From the NCBI GenBank assembly GCA_038232055.1, contig JBBSIN010000027.1, positions 1-29,741 on the forward strand: 29,741 bases of DNA, written 5' to 3'. The notes under the pieces are model-generated. The model ran no database searches and was not told the DNA's origin. It worked only from the letters and a program-made list of their open reading frames with translations. Position 1 is the first letter of the stretch, and each line of letters starts with the position of its first letter. The DNA comes from JBBSIN01 sp038232055. Its GTDB lineage: Bacteria > Actinomycetota > Actinomycetes > JADGOV01. Shown one piece after another: positions 14,527-22,715 of this stretch. A program made the position numbers and the translations under genes.

Positions 14527-15438
14527 TTGAACTGGCCTACCGTCACCGCGATCATTCCCACCCGCAACCGCTTCGACCTCCTGGTCCGCGCGGTCGAGAG
14601 CGTCCTCGCCCAGGACTACGAAGGCCACCTGCAGTGCCTCGTGGTCTTCGACCAGGAGGACCCGGTCGAGCTGCCGGTGCAGGTGCCGGACAACCGGGAG
14701 CTGACCGTCATCAGCAACCGACGGGCTCCCGGCCTCGCCGGAACCCGCAACACCGGGGGCGAGGCCGCAGCCGGTGAGTACGTCGCATTCTGCGACGACG
14801 ATGACGAGTGGCTTCCCGCCAAGCTGCGCCTGCAGATCGAGGCGCTGCAGCGCCACCCCGACGCGTCGCTCGCCACCTGCGGCATCTACGTCAGCTACCG
14901 CGGCAAGACCACGCCGCGGGTGCCGCCGGAGGAGCGGATCACCCTCGACGACCTCACCCTGTCCCGCCGGATGGAGGTGCACAGCAGCACACTCGTGCTG
15001 CTGCGGGAGAAGTTCGTCGGCGAGGTGGGTCTGATCGATGAGGAGATCCCGGGTAGCTACGGCGAGGACTACGACTTCCTGCTTCGGGCGGCGAAGGTGT
15101 CGCCGCTGGTCGCGGTCTGCCAGCCGCTGGCGACGATCAACTGGGCCACGTCGTACTTCTCGGACCGATGGAACATGATCATTCCGGCGCTGACCTATCA
15201 GCTGAAGAAGCATCCCGAGCTGGGACGGACCCCACAGAACCTCTCCCGCATCTACGGCCGGATGGCGTTCGCCCACGCCGCGTCCGGCCAGCGCGGCGAG
15301 GCCCGCGAGTGGGGCCGGCGCTCCATCAAGCTGGACTGGAAGCAGCCCCGGGGCTACATCGCCTACCTCGTCAGCCTGGGCGTGCTGCCGCCCGCGGCCG
15401 CCGTACGCGCCGTCAACTCGCTCGGTAGGGGAATGTAG
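14527..15438 (+). CDS. GT2 family glycosyltransferase
   Basis: 303 residues from a TTG start at 14527. TTG is chosen because the first beta-strand (VTAIIPTRNRFDLLVRAVESVL) begins five residues later and GGAG lies 9 nt before it; no ATG or GTG is available nearby. The GT-A fold is clear: AGTRNTGGEAAAGEYVAFCD, then DDDDE (90-94) as the metal and nucleotide-sugar motif, and SYGEDYDFLLRAA as the ED-type catalytic-base region. No membrane helix, so it acts at the cytoplasmic face. The C-terminal part, after about residue 225, is helical and TPR-like (AASGQRGEAREWGRRSIKLD). It begins 5 bp after the sulfotransferase stop, inside the operon. Donor and acceptor sugars cannot be predicted. Confidence 0.88.
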   Translation: MNWPTVTAIIPTRNRFDLLVRAVESVLAQDYEGHLQCLVVFDQEDPVELPVQVPDNRELTVISNRRAPGLAGTRNTGGEAAAGEYVAFCDDDDEWLPAKLRLQIEALQRHPDASLATCGIYVSYRGKTTPRVPPEERITLDDLTLSRRMEVHSSTLVLLREKFVGEVGLIDEEIPGSYGEDYDFLLRAAKVSPLVAVCQPLATINWATSYFSDRWNMIIPALTYQLKKHPELGRTPQNLSRIYGRMAFAHAASGQRGEAREWGRRSIKLDWKQPRGYIAYLVSLGVLPPAAAVRAVNSLGRGM

Positions 15439-15442
15439 CCAG

Positions 15443-16261
15443 ATGCAGACGGCGAGCGTCATCGTCAGGGTCAAGGACGAGGCGACGACGATCGGCCGGG
15501 TCTTCGAGCTGCTCCGCGAGCAGACCGTGCCCGTCGAGATCGTGGTGGTCGACTCCGGCTCGACCGACGGCACCCTCGAGCTGGCCCGCCGGCACAGTGA
15601 CCGGCTCGTCGAGATTCCCGCCGAGACCTTCTCCTACGGCCGCTCGCTCAACGTCGGCGCGGAGCACGCGAGCGGGACGATCCTGTTCGCCGTCTCGGCG
15701 CACTGCTTCCCGGTCGACCGGGCGTGGGTGCACCGCTCGATAGCGCACTACGAGCGGGACGACGTGGCGGCGACCAACGGCCTGTTCGTCCATCCCGAGG
15801 GCAGGCCACTGACCGAGCCCTTCTTCCAGACGGCGGGATCGGTGGCCGACCCGTCCTGGGGCTTCGCCAACCACGCGTCGTCCTGGCGGCGCGAGGTCTG
15901 GCAGCAATTCCCCTTCGACGAGTCGCTGGACGCGGCCGAGGACAAGGAGTGGGCCTGGCGGGTCCTCAACGCCGGCTGGACGATCGTCTACGACCCGCTG
16001 CTCAACGTGAGCCGGGCCCACCGGCGTGACCAGGGCCTTCGCGCTTTGTACGCGCGGCAGCGCAAGGAGGCGCGGGCCATCGCCTCGCGCCTGCCGGGCA
16101 AGCCCTTCGACGGTCGTGCCGCGATGGCACGGTGGTGGAACTCCTTCCCGTATACCAGCACGAGGCCGCGGTGGATGCGCCGCCTAGGCCCGCACCGCAC
16201 CGTGGAGATTCTGGCGAAGTACCACGGTGGTCGCGACGCGCGGCACGGCGGAACGACGTGA
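15443..16261 (+). CDS. GT2 family glycosyltransferase (rhamnosyltransferase-like)
   Basis: 272 residues, ATG 15443, 4 bp after the preceding stop. Motifs: ASVIVRVKDEATTIGRVFELL near the N-terminus, IVVVDSGSTDGTLELA (nucleotide-binding strand and turn), SYGRSLNVGAEHASG, ILFAVSAHCFPVD (the usual DxD is replaced by a weaker acidic site) and EDKEWAWRVLNAGW, the catalytic-base region. This pattern is seen in rhamnosyltransferase-type GT2 enzymes, but the sugar is not certain. It is probably cytoplasmic and membrane-associated through its basic C-terminus. The stop overlaps the next sulfotransferase start (GTGA, 16258-16261), so glycosylation and sulfation enzymes are translationally coupled at this junction. 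Confidence 0.87.
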   Translation: MQTASVIVRVKDEATTIGRVFELLREQTVPVEIVVVDSGSTDGTLELARRHSDRLVEIPAETFSYGRSLNVGAEHASGTILFAVSAHCFPVDRAWVHRSIAHYERDDVAATNGLFVHPEGRPLTEPFFQTAGSVADPSWGFANHASSWRREVWQQFPFDESLDAAEDKEWAWRVLNAGWTIVYDPLLNVSRAHRRDQGLRALYARQRKEARAIASRLPGKPFDGRAAMARWWNSFPYTSTRPRWMRRLGPHRTVEILAKYHGGRDARHGGTT

Positions 16262-17256
16262 GCTACTCGATCGTCATCGTTCTCGGCGCGCCCCGGAGCG
16301 GCACGACGTGGCTGCAGCGGCTGCTCGGCGCGCACGAGGCCGTCGCAACGACGCAGGAGACGGAGCTGCTCAACGGCTACGTCGGCTCCGCGGCCGACCG
16401 GTGGCGCGACGAGCTCGTCCTCGACGACGAGCTGTGGGCGAACCGCCGGCACAAGGGCCTGCCCGCCGTACTCACCACCGAGGAGTTCCACGAGCTGCTC
16501 CTGCACGTCGTGCGCTACGTCTACGACAAGGTGGCCGGCCTCAAGCCCGGCGCGTCGGTCGTTCTGGACAAGAACCCCGGCTACGCCACGCACGCCGGCC
16601 TGATCGCCTCCCTGCTGCCCGAGGCCCGATTTCTCCACATGTTGCGAGACGGCCGCGACGCGGCCACCTCGTTGATGGCCGCCGGCCGCAGCTGGGGGAG
16701 CGAGTGGGCGCCGAAGCGGGTGGAGTACGCCGCCGAGAGGTGGCGCGACCGGGTCCGGGCCGTGCAGAACGCCGGCATCCAGAGCGACCGCTACCTCGAG
16801 GTCCGGTACGAGGACCTGCTCGCCGACGGGCCGGGCGTGCTGCACCGGTCTCTGGAGTTCTGCGGCGTACCGGAGACGCTCGACGCGTGCCGTGCCCTGT
16901 ACTCCCGCTTCGAGATCGGGCGCCTGCGCGACGCCAATGACAGCGAGCCGGTGCCGGAGTCACTGCTCTGGTCGGGCGAGGTGCGCCGGCGCCTCGGCGC
17001 CGCGCCGGCCGAGCCCAAGGGCTTTTACGGCGAGGGTGGCGGCGGGAAGTGGCGCTCGGCGTGGAGCGCCCGCGACCGGTGGGCCTTCGCCCGGACCGCC
17101 GGCGACCTCCTGGTTGCCCTGGGGTACGAGCGCGACGACTCCTGGACGGGCGTCTCGACGGCGTCCCGCATGGCGTTCGAGGCCGACCGGGCGGCTCGGG
17201 CCGGTTTGCGCAGAGCCGGCCGGGCGGCGCAGGCCAAGGCGTCCCGCCACCTCTGA
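16258..17256 (+). CDS. Sulfotransferase family protein, third copy
   Basis: 332 residues from GTG 16258 (GTGA overlap). The 5'-phosphosulfate loop lies at the very N-terminus, VLGAPRSGTTWLQRLL (8-23), which supports this start. The 3'-phosphate motif is FLHMLRDGRDAATSLM (125-140). LDKNPGYATHAGLI and VRYEDLLADGPGVLHRSLEF are family segments. It lacks the CxC...CPFW motif of paralogues A and B and is a different subgroup. The C-terminal 80 residues (WRSAWSARDRWAFARTAGDLLVALGY onward) are helical and basic and include the segment that usually ends this family. It is the last gene of the plus-strand operon, followed by a repeat and hairpin region. Confidence 0.88.
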   Translation: MSYSIVIVLGAPRSGTTWLQRLLGAHEAVATTQETELLNGYVGSAADRWRDELVLDDELWANRRHKGLPAVLTTEEFHELLLHVVRYVYDKVAGLKPGASVVLDKNPGYATHAGLIASLLPEARFLHMLRDGRDAATSLMAAGRSWGSEWAPKRVEYAAERWRDRVRAVQNAGIQSDRYLEVRYEDLLADGPGVLHRSLEFCGVPETLDACRALYSRFEIGRLRDANDSEPVPESLLWSGEVRRRLGAAPAEPKGFYGEGGGGKWRSAWSARDRWAFARTAGDLLVALGYERDDSWTGVSTASRMAFEADRAARAGLRRAGRAAQAKASRHL

Positions 17257-17276
17257 CCGCCGGCGCGCCCGGCCGA

Positions 17277-17322
17277 GATCGTCCGAGTGATCGTCCGAGT
17301 GATCGTCCGAGTGATCGTCCGA
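17277..17322. repeat. 12-bp tandem repeat, 3.8 copies
   Basis: GATCGTCCGAGT three times perfectly (17277-17312), then a fourth copy of 10 bases. It lies in the 255-bp space between two convergent genes; there are no spacers, so it is not a CRISPR array. Confidence 0.9.
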
Positions 17323-17383
17323 GGAGATCTTGGCGTACCACCTGCGGAAATCGGTTTGGAGTTCCTCGGGCGATCACTCGGAC
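17305..17383. terminator. Long hairpin between convergent genes, built from the tandem repeat
   Basis: Arms 17305-17325 and 17363-17383 pair in 20 of 21 positions with a 37-nt loop. The left arm is made of the tandem-repeat units. It sits between the sulfotransferase (+, ends 17256) and the GH26-like gene (-, ends 17512), so it could stop transcription from both sides. No T-tract. Confidence 0.45.
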
Positions 17384-17511
17384 AATCTTCACGCTGGCTG
17401 CGGCCACTTGGCAGCGCCTGGAGCCGATCACTGATGGGCCGGTCGCCAACCAGCAAAGGGCCACCGACGGTCGGCACCCAGCAGGCGCCGGCCACCGACG
17501 ACACCCGCCTC

Positions 17512-18588
17512 TTACTGGGTTGGGGTGGGCCGCGCGTAGGGGTCGGCGCCCAGGGCGCGGAAGCCGGCGAGCGACGACGGTGACGTGTCGACCGGCCAGC
17601 CGCAGCCGATGCCCCGGTTCTGGAAGTACGCGACGGCCTTGACCTGCGGCCAGCCCTTCAGTGTCGTCAGCGCGTCGCGGAACCACTGGCCCTTGCGCCC
17701 GGGCATCGCCGGGTCCTCGGCGCTACCCAGCTCGGCGATGAAGATGGGCTTGCGGTGCGGCGCTGCCCAGGTCCGGAAGCTGGCGAGCACCTCGCCCAGG
17801 GACTTCCACTTGAAGTTCTTGCAGTCGTACCAGTTGTAGGTGTCGACGCCGATCCAGTCCACCGCGTCGTCGCCGGGGTAAAAGGCGTTGGCCTTGGCGG
17901 CGTCGCGGGAGAAGCTGCCGGACATCAGAATCCACGCGAAAGACACGTTGCCGGCGCCCTCGGCGCGGAACACTGACACGTAGTGCCGCCACGCCGCGAC
18001 GAAGTCGGCCGGCGTCCCGTAATCGGCGTCGTTCTCCGGCTCGTGGTGGAAGCTCAGGATCACCGGCTTGCCCAGCGCCTTGAGCGCCGTGGCCTGTGCC
18101 TTGATGGTCGCGTCCTGCGCGCCGCTCGCGATCTCGGTCCACGGAATCGCGCCACCGTGCCGCAGCTTCGGCTTGATCGAGATGGCCGGCACCCGACCGG
18201 TCGCGACGTCGAACGAGGTAGCGTCGCTCACCGGCGGGTCGTCCCAGAGCTGGTACGTCCGGTGCAGCTCGAACTTGCGGCCCACCTTCTGCTCGAGTCC
18301 TTCGAGCACCTGGGCGCGGCTCACTCCGCGGCGGGCACCCGCCGCAGCCCCGAACAGGAAGCCCTTGGCGGGTACGGCGGAGACCCTGCCGGTTGTCGGC
18401 GGCGGGACCACGGGCGACGTCTGGCTGGGTGCCGAGCTTGCCAGCCCGGGCAGCGGCAGGGCGTTTCCGGCGGTGCGGCCGCCACGGCTTCCGGTCAGGA
18501 CGACGGCGGCGAGAATGGCACCCGCTACCAGCACGAGTGCCACAGCGGCCGCCGCTCCACGACGGACGGCGGGGTCGCCGGAGTTCAC
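17512..18588 (-). CDS. Membrane-anchored GH26-like glycosidase
   Basis: 358 residues, GTG 18588 with GAGG about 7 nt upstream. There is a single N-terminal membrane helix (about 11-33, AAAAVALVLVAGAILAAVVL) without an obvious cleavage site, then a Ser/Pro/Thr linker to about residue 72, so the enzyme is probably tethered outside the membrane. The catalytic domain (75-350) is close to that of the 9447-11342 protein: ILSFHHEPEND gives predicted acid/base Glu183, and IFIAELGSAED predicted nucleophile Glu286. VDTYNWYDC and GQWFRDALTTL are shared. It lacks the Fn3 repeats. A -10-like TAGACT lies on the minus strand at 18628-18623. It stands downstream of the polymerase gene (112 bp gap), so trimming or releasing the nascent polysaccharide is a reasonable guess. 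Confidence 0.85.
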   Translation of the reverse strand: MNSGDPAVRRGAAAAVALVLVAGAILAAVVLTGSRGGRTAGNALPLPGLASSAPSQTSPVVPPPTTGRVSAVPAKGFLFGAAAGARRGVSRAQVLEGLEQKVGRKFELHRTYQLWDDPPVSDATSFDVATGRVPAISIKPKLRHGGAIPWTEIASGAQDATIKAQATALKALGKPVILSFHHEPENDADYGTPADFVAAWRHYVSVFRAEGAGNVSFAWILMSGSFSRDAAKANAFYPGDDAVDWIGVDTYNWYDCKNFKWKSLGEVLASFRTWAAPHRKPIFIAELGSAEDPAMPGRKGQWFRDALTTLKGWPQVKAVAYFQNRGIGCGWPVDTSPSSLAGFRALGADPYARPTPTQ

Positions 18589-18700
18589 GTTGGGTCCTCG
18601 CTTTGGGGAATCATCACGATCAAGTCTAGGTCGGGACGCGCGCCCGCTCCGGTCGGAACGACGGCCGTGGCGCGGTCTTTACACGGCGCTAACGCCACCG

Positions 18701-20116
18701 TCACGCAGTCGTCGGCGCATCGCTTCGACGGTCGAGGGACGGTGAGCGTACGGCGCGCGCGAGCACTCCGACGCCGATCAACGCGAAGCTGAGCGGCGGA
18801 CCGACCAGGTTGTAGTAGAGCGTGAAGAGCAGCACGACGAGCACCACGGAGGTCCCGGCGAGGCCGACGGCGCTTCGGTCGCGGCGGTAGCGCCAGAACA
18901 GCCAGCCGAAGAAGGACAGGAACAGGGCGGCCCCGACGAAGCCGGTCGAAAACACGAGCAGGTAGAGCTGGCCGTGCGTACCGGTCGGCGGCACCCCGCA
19001 CTTCGGGCACTGCGACGAGGCGCCCGCCGCGATCGAGCGGTCGCTGCCGACGGTGTCGCGGGTGGTTCCCCAGCCGATGATCGGCGAGCTGAGCGCGCCC
19101 TTGAACGCGTTACCGGCGAGCTGCGAGCGCGCCGAGTTGCTGCGCCCGTGCGACAACCGCTCGGAGATCACCTGATGCAGCGGGGAGAGGGTGAGCAGCA
19201 GCGCGACGGCGAGGAGCCCCGCCCCCAGGACGGCGAGGAGGCGTACGCGGCCCTGGAGCGCCTGCCGAACCGAGAGGTAGAGGACCATGACGCCAATGGC
19301 GATCCACGTCCCGCGGTTGAGCGAGTAGACGAGCGGCACGACGGCCGCCGCGAGTACCAGGGCGCCAAAGGTCCGGCGGCTACGCGACGAGGACTTCGTC
19401 AGCCACCCGGCGACGAAGAAGGGCAGCAGCAGGGCGAAGTTGGATCCCCACGCGTTCGTGAAGCCGAACGGCGCACTGGGCCGGGCGCTGATGTAGCCGA
19501 GCGTCTCCTGAATCTGCGACACGTTGAGGTGCACGTTGTTGCTGATCTGCTGGATGTTCGCGACGCCCTGCGGCAGGACCAGCGCGAGCGGCGTCGTGAT
19601 CGTCAGCCGGGGGAAGAGCATCCCGACGTAACCGCCGACGACCACGGTCAGGAACACCAGCCCGAGGCCGCGGACCATCGTCCGCGTCCGCATCTCGTCT
19701 TCGGTGAGGTTGACGACGTAGAGCAGGATGACCGTGCTCGAGAGGTAGAGCGCCGTGCGCAGCGCCCAGGACAGCAGGTGTCCCTTGGCGTTGCCCGGGA
19801 CGGTGCCGGGCGTGTCCTGGCCGGTCATGATGCCGCTGGCCAACGTCCACGCCAGGAAGAGCAGCCAGAGCCCGAAGCCCGGCGGAACGACGATGCGCCG
19901 CCGCCGGAGCAGCGCGACGGCCATCGGGGCGGCCACGAGCAGGAAGATGTACTCGCCGAAGCCGAGTAGCCAGGTGAAGATGTAGCCGAAGAGGACGAGG
20001 AGCGGCCACCCGCTCGGCAGCAGCGCTTTCCTCGGCACCGGCCCCGCGGGGCGGGAGGACCGTGCGCCGGGCAGGGCCGGCTGGGGAGCCGGGCGCTCCA
20101 GGATCGCGCCACGCAT
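18701..20116 (-). CDS. Wzy / O-antigen-ligase-like polysaccharide polymerase
   Basis: 471 residues, ATG 20116 with GGGAGG 8 nt upstream. It has about ten to twelve membrane helices (for example WPLLVLFGYIFTWLLGFGEYIF, LLLPFFVAGWL, LLAVLGAGLLAVALLLTL). The O-antigen ligase/polymerase domain is indicated by SLNRGTWIAIGVMVLYLS, the large extracellular loop with SPIIGWGTTRDT, and THGQLYLLVFSTGFVG, which carries the conserved His. RPSAPFGFTNAWGSNFALLLPFF is a block I associate with actinobacterial members. A CPKC pair lies in the extracellular loop and may form a disulfide. Role: joining flipped repeat units on the outer face of the membrane. It lies 91 bp after the flippase gene; that gap may hold its own promoter. 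Confidence 0.85.
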   Translation of the reverse strand: MRGAILERPAPQPALPGARSSRPAGPVPRKALLPSGWPLLVLFGYIFTWLLGFGEYIFLLVAAPMAVALLRRRRIVVPPGFGLWLLFLAWTLASGIMTGQDTPGTVPGNAKGHLLSWALRTALYLSSTVILLYVVNLTEDEMRTRTMVRGLGLVFLTVVVGGYVGMLFPRLTITTPLALVLPQGVANIQQISNNVHLNVSQIQETLGYISARPSAPFGFTNAWGSNFALLLPFFVAGWLTKSSSRSRRTFGALVLAAAVVPLVYSLNRGTWIAIGVMVLYLSVRQALQGRVRLLAVLGAGLLAVALLLTLSPLHQVISERLSHGRSNSARSQLAGNAFKGALSSPIIGWGTTRDTVGSDRSIAAGASSQCPKCGVPPTGTHGQLYLLVFSTGFVGAALFLSFFGWLFWRYRRDRSAVGLAGTSVVLVVLLFTLYYNLVGPPLSFALIGVGVLARAVRSPSLDRRSDAPTTA

Positions 20117-20207
20117 ATCGAGAGCCTCCCAGCTGGTTCAACTGACTGTTCTTCGAGGGTAACTGGCGGTGGTGCTGGCGTTTCGGGGAATCGAAATCTT
20201 GGTGTGC

Positions 20208-21794
20208 CTAGGCGTTCGGCAGCGCGGGCTCCGCCCGCGGACGTCGCCGACCACGACGCGACGGCACCAGCTCGCTGAGCATCCGCAGGTAGAGCACGTC
20301 GCGGGCTCGCCACGCGCCGGCGACGTAGAGCGCTACCGCGATCAGGGCGGCGACGACGAAGGCCACGACCCCCGTGCCGGCGATAAAGCGCACGGCGAGC
20401 GGTACGGCGCCGAAGCAGACCAGCGACAGGACGATCGACGCGCGCGTTCCCGCGCCGAGCGGGTGCATGTGCAGCATGCTGCGCACCTGGAAGAGCGCCG
20501 TGGTGTTCACCGCCACCAGCGCGACCGCCCATCCGATCGCGGCACCGCGGATGCCAAGGTGGGGGATGAGGACCAGGTCGACGGCGACGTTGACGACCAG
20601 CGCGAAGATCCGGTTGAACAGGCTGCGCGCACTGCGGCCCGACATCAGCAGCAGGGTGTCGACCGGGCCGGATGCGGCGGAGAAGAGCATGCCGACCGCG
20701 AGCAGGGTGACGACGCTCGCGCCCGCTGCGGCGTACCCGCGCCCGAGGACGTCGAGCACGGTGACGCCGTAGACGGCGAACATCAGGTAGACCGGCCAGC
20801 TCAGCGCCACCAGCCAGGCGGTCGCGGTCTGGTAGACCGCCCGCGCCGAGTCGAGGTCTTCGCGGGCGAGCAGTTGGCCGATCTTCGGCGACATCGCCTG
20901 TTGTACGGCGACGACGCCCAGCTGGCCCAGGACGAGGAACCGGGTGACCGCTGCGTAGATCGCGGCTTCGCCGGGGCTGCGCAGCGCGCTGATCAGGACC
21001 ACGTCGAGCCGGGCGAGCGCCGACTGGCAGACGCCGGCCACTGCTCGCGGCGCCGTGTAGGAGTAGAACTCCCGCCGCAGGTCGCGGCTGCCGGTCTTGA
21101 CCCCGGTCGAGCGGAGCGACCGCAGCCGCCGACGGAGGAAGAAGTAGGCGGCCACCACGCCGAGGACGTACGGGATGGTCCAGCCGCCGACGATCCGTTC
21201 GGCGCCGACGCCGGTGGCGAGCAGCACCACGATGAGCAGCGGCTGAAGGGCGGCGACGCCGATCTTGTCCACGAGCACCGTAGGGCTCATCGAGCCGAAG
21301 CCGCGCGAGGCCGAGAGCAGGATGTCGTACGCCGCGATGAGCGGCATCGCGACCGCGAAGATGCGCAGCAGCGGGACGCTGTCCACCGTGTGGTGGCCGA
21401 GGACGGTGCTGGACACCCACGGCGCGAAGACGAACAACGCCCCGCCGACGAGGATGCCGCCGGTGACCACGGTCGTCACCGACCGGCGCAGGGTGACGGC
21501 GACATCGGCCCGCCGCCCGAGGGCGAGGTAGCGCGAGACGAAGTAGACCGTGCCGGTGTCGGAGCCGAACTTGCTGACCGTCTCGAGGATGAGGAACAGC
21601 GACAGGGCGGCCCAGAACGCCCCGGCCTGGGTGCGACCGGCGCCGCGCGCCACCGCGACGACGAGGACCAACGACATCGCCGCGCTGATGATCGCGCCGA
21701 CGTAGTTCAGCCCGCCGCCTCTCGCGAGAGCGCGCAGGTGCGTCTCGGACGACGAGGGAGCCAGCGGCCCGGTAGCGGGCGGCTCTGTCTTCAC
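20208..21794 (-). CDS. Wzx-like oligosaccharide flippase (MOP superfamily)
   Basis: 528 residues. I choose GTG 21794 because it makes a GTGA overlap with the sulfotransferase stop, as at other junctions here; TTG 21803 with GGAGAA upstream is an alternative (531 residues). About 14 membrane helices span the protein, including GGLNYVGAIISAAMSLVLVVAVARGAG, YFVSRYLALGRRADVAVTL and VVAYFFLRRRLR, in the order expected of polysaccharide flippases. Typical internal features are DILLSASRGFGSMSPTVLVDKIG and AIYAAVTRFLVLGQLGVVAVQQAMSPKI. It would move the lipid-linked repeat unit, possibly already sulfated, across the membrane for the polymerase encoded next. The C-terminus is a basic cytoplasmic tail. 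Confidence 0.88.
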   Translation of the reverse strand: MKTEPPATGPLAPSSSETHLRALARGGGLNYVGAIISAAMSLVLVVAVARGAGRTQAGAFWAALSLFLILETVSKFGSDTGTVYFVSRYLALGRRADVAVTLRRSVTTVVTGGILVGGALFVFAPWVSSTVLGHHTVDSVPLLRIFAVAMPLIAAYDILLSASRGFGSMSPTVLVDKIGVAALQPLLIVVLLATGVGAERIVGGWTIPYVLGVVAAYFFLRRRLRSLRSTGVKTGSRDLRREFYSYTAPRAVAGVCQSALARLDVVLISALRSPGEAAIYAAVTRFLVLGQLGVVAVQQAMSPKIGQLLAREDLDSARAVYQTATAWLVALSWPVYLMFAVYGVTVLDVLGRGYAAAGASVVTLLAVGMLFSAASGPVDTLLLMSGRSARSLFNRIFALVVNVAVDLVLIPHLGIRGAAIGWAVALVAVNTTALFQVRSMLHMHPLGAGTRASIVLSLVCFGAVPLAVRFIAGTGVVAFVVAALIAVALYVAGAWRARDVLYLRMLSELVPSRRGRRRPRAEPALPNA

Positions 21795-22657
21795 CGGCGC
21801 CAACTCGGCGCTTCTCCGAGCAGCTCGGCGAGCCGCTCGTCGGCGTCGGCGAAGTGCTCCCGCAGGTGTTGCCGCAGCGATTCCGGCATGTCAGAACGGG
21901 GCTGCGCGTTGGCCTTGAGGTAGCTCGGCGGCCGCCACGGGGACAGCCCGAGGAAGTCGAGAACCCGAGGGAGCTCCTCCTCGGGGCGGCCGAAGAAGTG
22001 CCCGCTGTCCACGACCAGGACCCGGTCGGCGGAAACGTGTTCGTAGAGGCGCTGGAGCTGGTCGGCGTAGTAGCCGCGGCTCTTGTACGCCTGGTGCTGG
22101 TGCGCGCGGCTGATGTACGTGGGGTCGGCGAGCAGCTTCTCGACCTGCCCGTCGAGCCGCTCCTCCTCCAGCTCCAGCGCGCGTTCGAACGTCTCGGTCT
22201 CGAACCCACGTCGGTATTCGTGGGTGTACGCCGAGTACGCGCGGTCCACCGGGTCGCGCAGCAGCGCGATGAGCCGGACCCCGGGCAGGTCGCCCGCGAT
22301 CCGAGCCGGGACGGCCGGGTGGAACATGTAGTACGGGCTCGAGTCGAACGTCAGCGGCTGGCCCCGGCGCGGATGCCGCAGCTGCGCGGTCACGGCGACC
22401 GGGAAGTGCCCGCGGTACCACTCCGGGCCGCGGGTGTAGTTGACATCGAAGTAGTGCGCACCCTTGTGCAGCGGCGCACCCATCACATCCGGATGGCCGT
22501 CGAGAATCTTGTGCAGGGACGTCGTACCGCCGCGCTGTGTCCCGACGATGAGGAACGAGGGCATCAGCCGGGCCCAGTGCGTGGCCCGTCCGGTCGTCCG
22601 GTGCAGCCGCCGCGCGCGGCGGATCAGGTTCTGACGCGCGGGGGTGCGGCTCGCCAC
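21791..22657 (-). CDS. Sulfotransferase, heparan-sulfotransferase-like (Sulfotransfer_1 type)
   Basis: 288 residues from GTG 22657, which has GGGAG 5 nt upstream; in-frame ATGs up to 22732 would add a tail made of a 12-bp repeat and overlap the upstream gene, so I judge them less likely. The 5'-phosphosulfate loop is FLIVGTQRGGTTSLHKIL (35-52) and the 3'-phosphate motif LIALLRDPVDRAYSAYTHE (129-147), a close match to carbohydrate sulfotransferases of the heparan type (RDPxxRAYSxY). LTFDSSPYYMFHP and SRGYYADQL (substrate region) also fit that group. This is the copy for which a sugar acceptor is best supported by family resemblance. It overlaps the flippase gene by 4 bp and follows the kinase-like gene. 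Confidence 0.87.
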   Translation of the reverse strand: MASRTPARQNLIRRARRLHRTTGRATHWARLMPSFLIVGTQRGGTTSLHKILDGHPDVMGAPLHKGAHYFDVNYTRGPEWYRGHFPVAVTAQLRHPRRGQPLTFDSSPYYMFHPAVPARIAGDLPGVRLIALLRDPVDRAYSAYTHEYRRGFETETFERALELEEERLDGQVEKLLADPTYISRAHQHQAYKSRGYYADQLQRLYEHVSADRVLVVDSGHFFGRPEEELPRVLDFLGLSPWRPPSYLKANAQPRSDMPESLRQHLREHFADADERLAELLGEAPSWRR

Positions 22658-22674
22658 TCCTTCTCCCTGTCTCG

Positions 22675-22708
22675 TGCTGGGTCTCATGCTGGGTCTCATG
22701 CTGGGTCT
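22675..22708. repeat. 12-bp tandem repeat, 2.8 copies
   Basis: TGCTGGGTCTCA at 22675-22686 and 22687-22698, then 10 bases of a third copy. It lies between the kinase-like gene stop (22716) and the sulfotransferase start (22657), and contains two in-frame ATGs on the minus strand that complicate start assignment. Confidence 0.85.
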
Positions 22709-22715
22709 GCCGGCG

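Noticed and set aside
17277..17322. CRISPR-like array
   Set aside because: Units are 12 bp and directly adjacent with no spacers; no cas gene nearby.
20169..21923. A 584-codon plus-strand frame opposite the flippase gene
   Set aside because: Composition is extremely rich in Asp, Glu, Arg and His with no hydrophobic core; it is the antisense shadow of a membrane protein in high-GC DNA.
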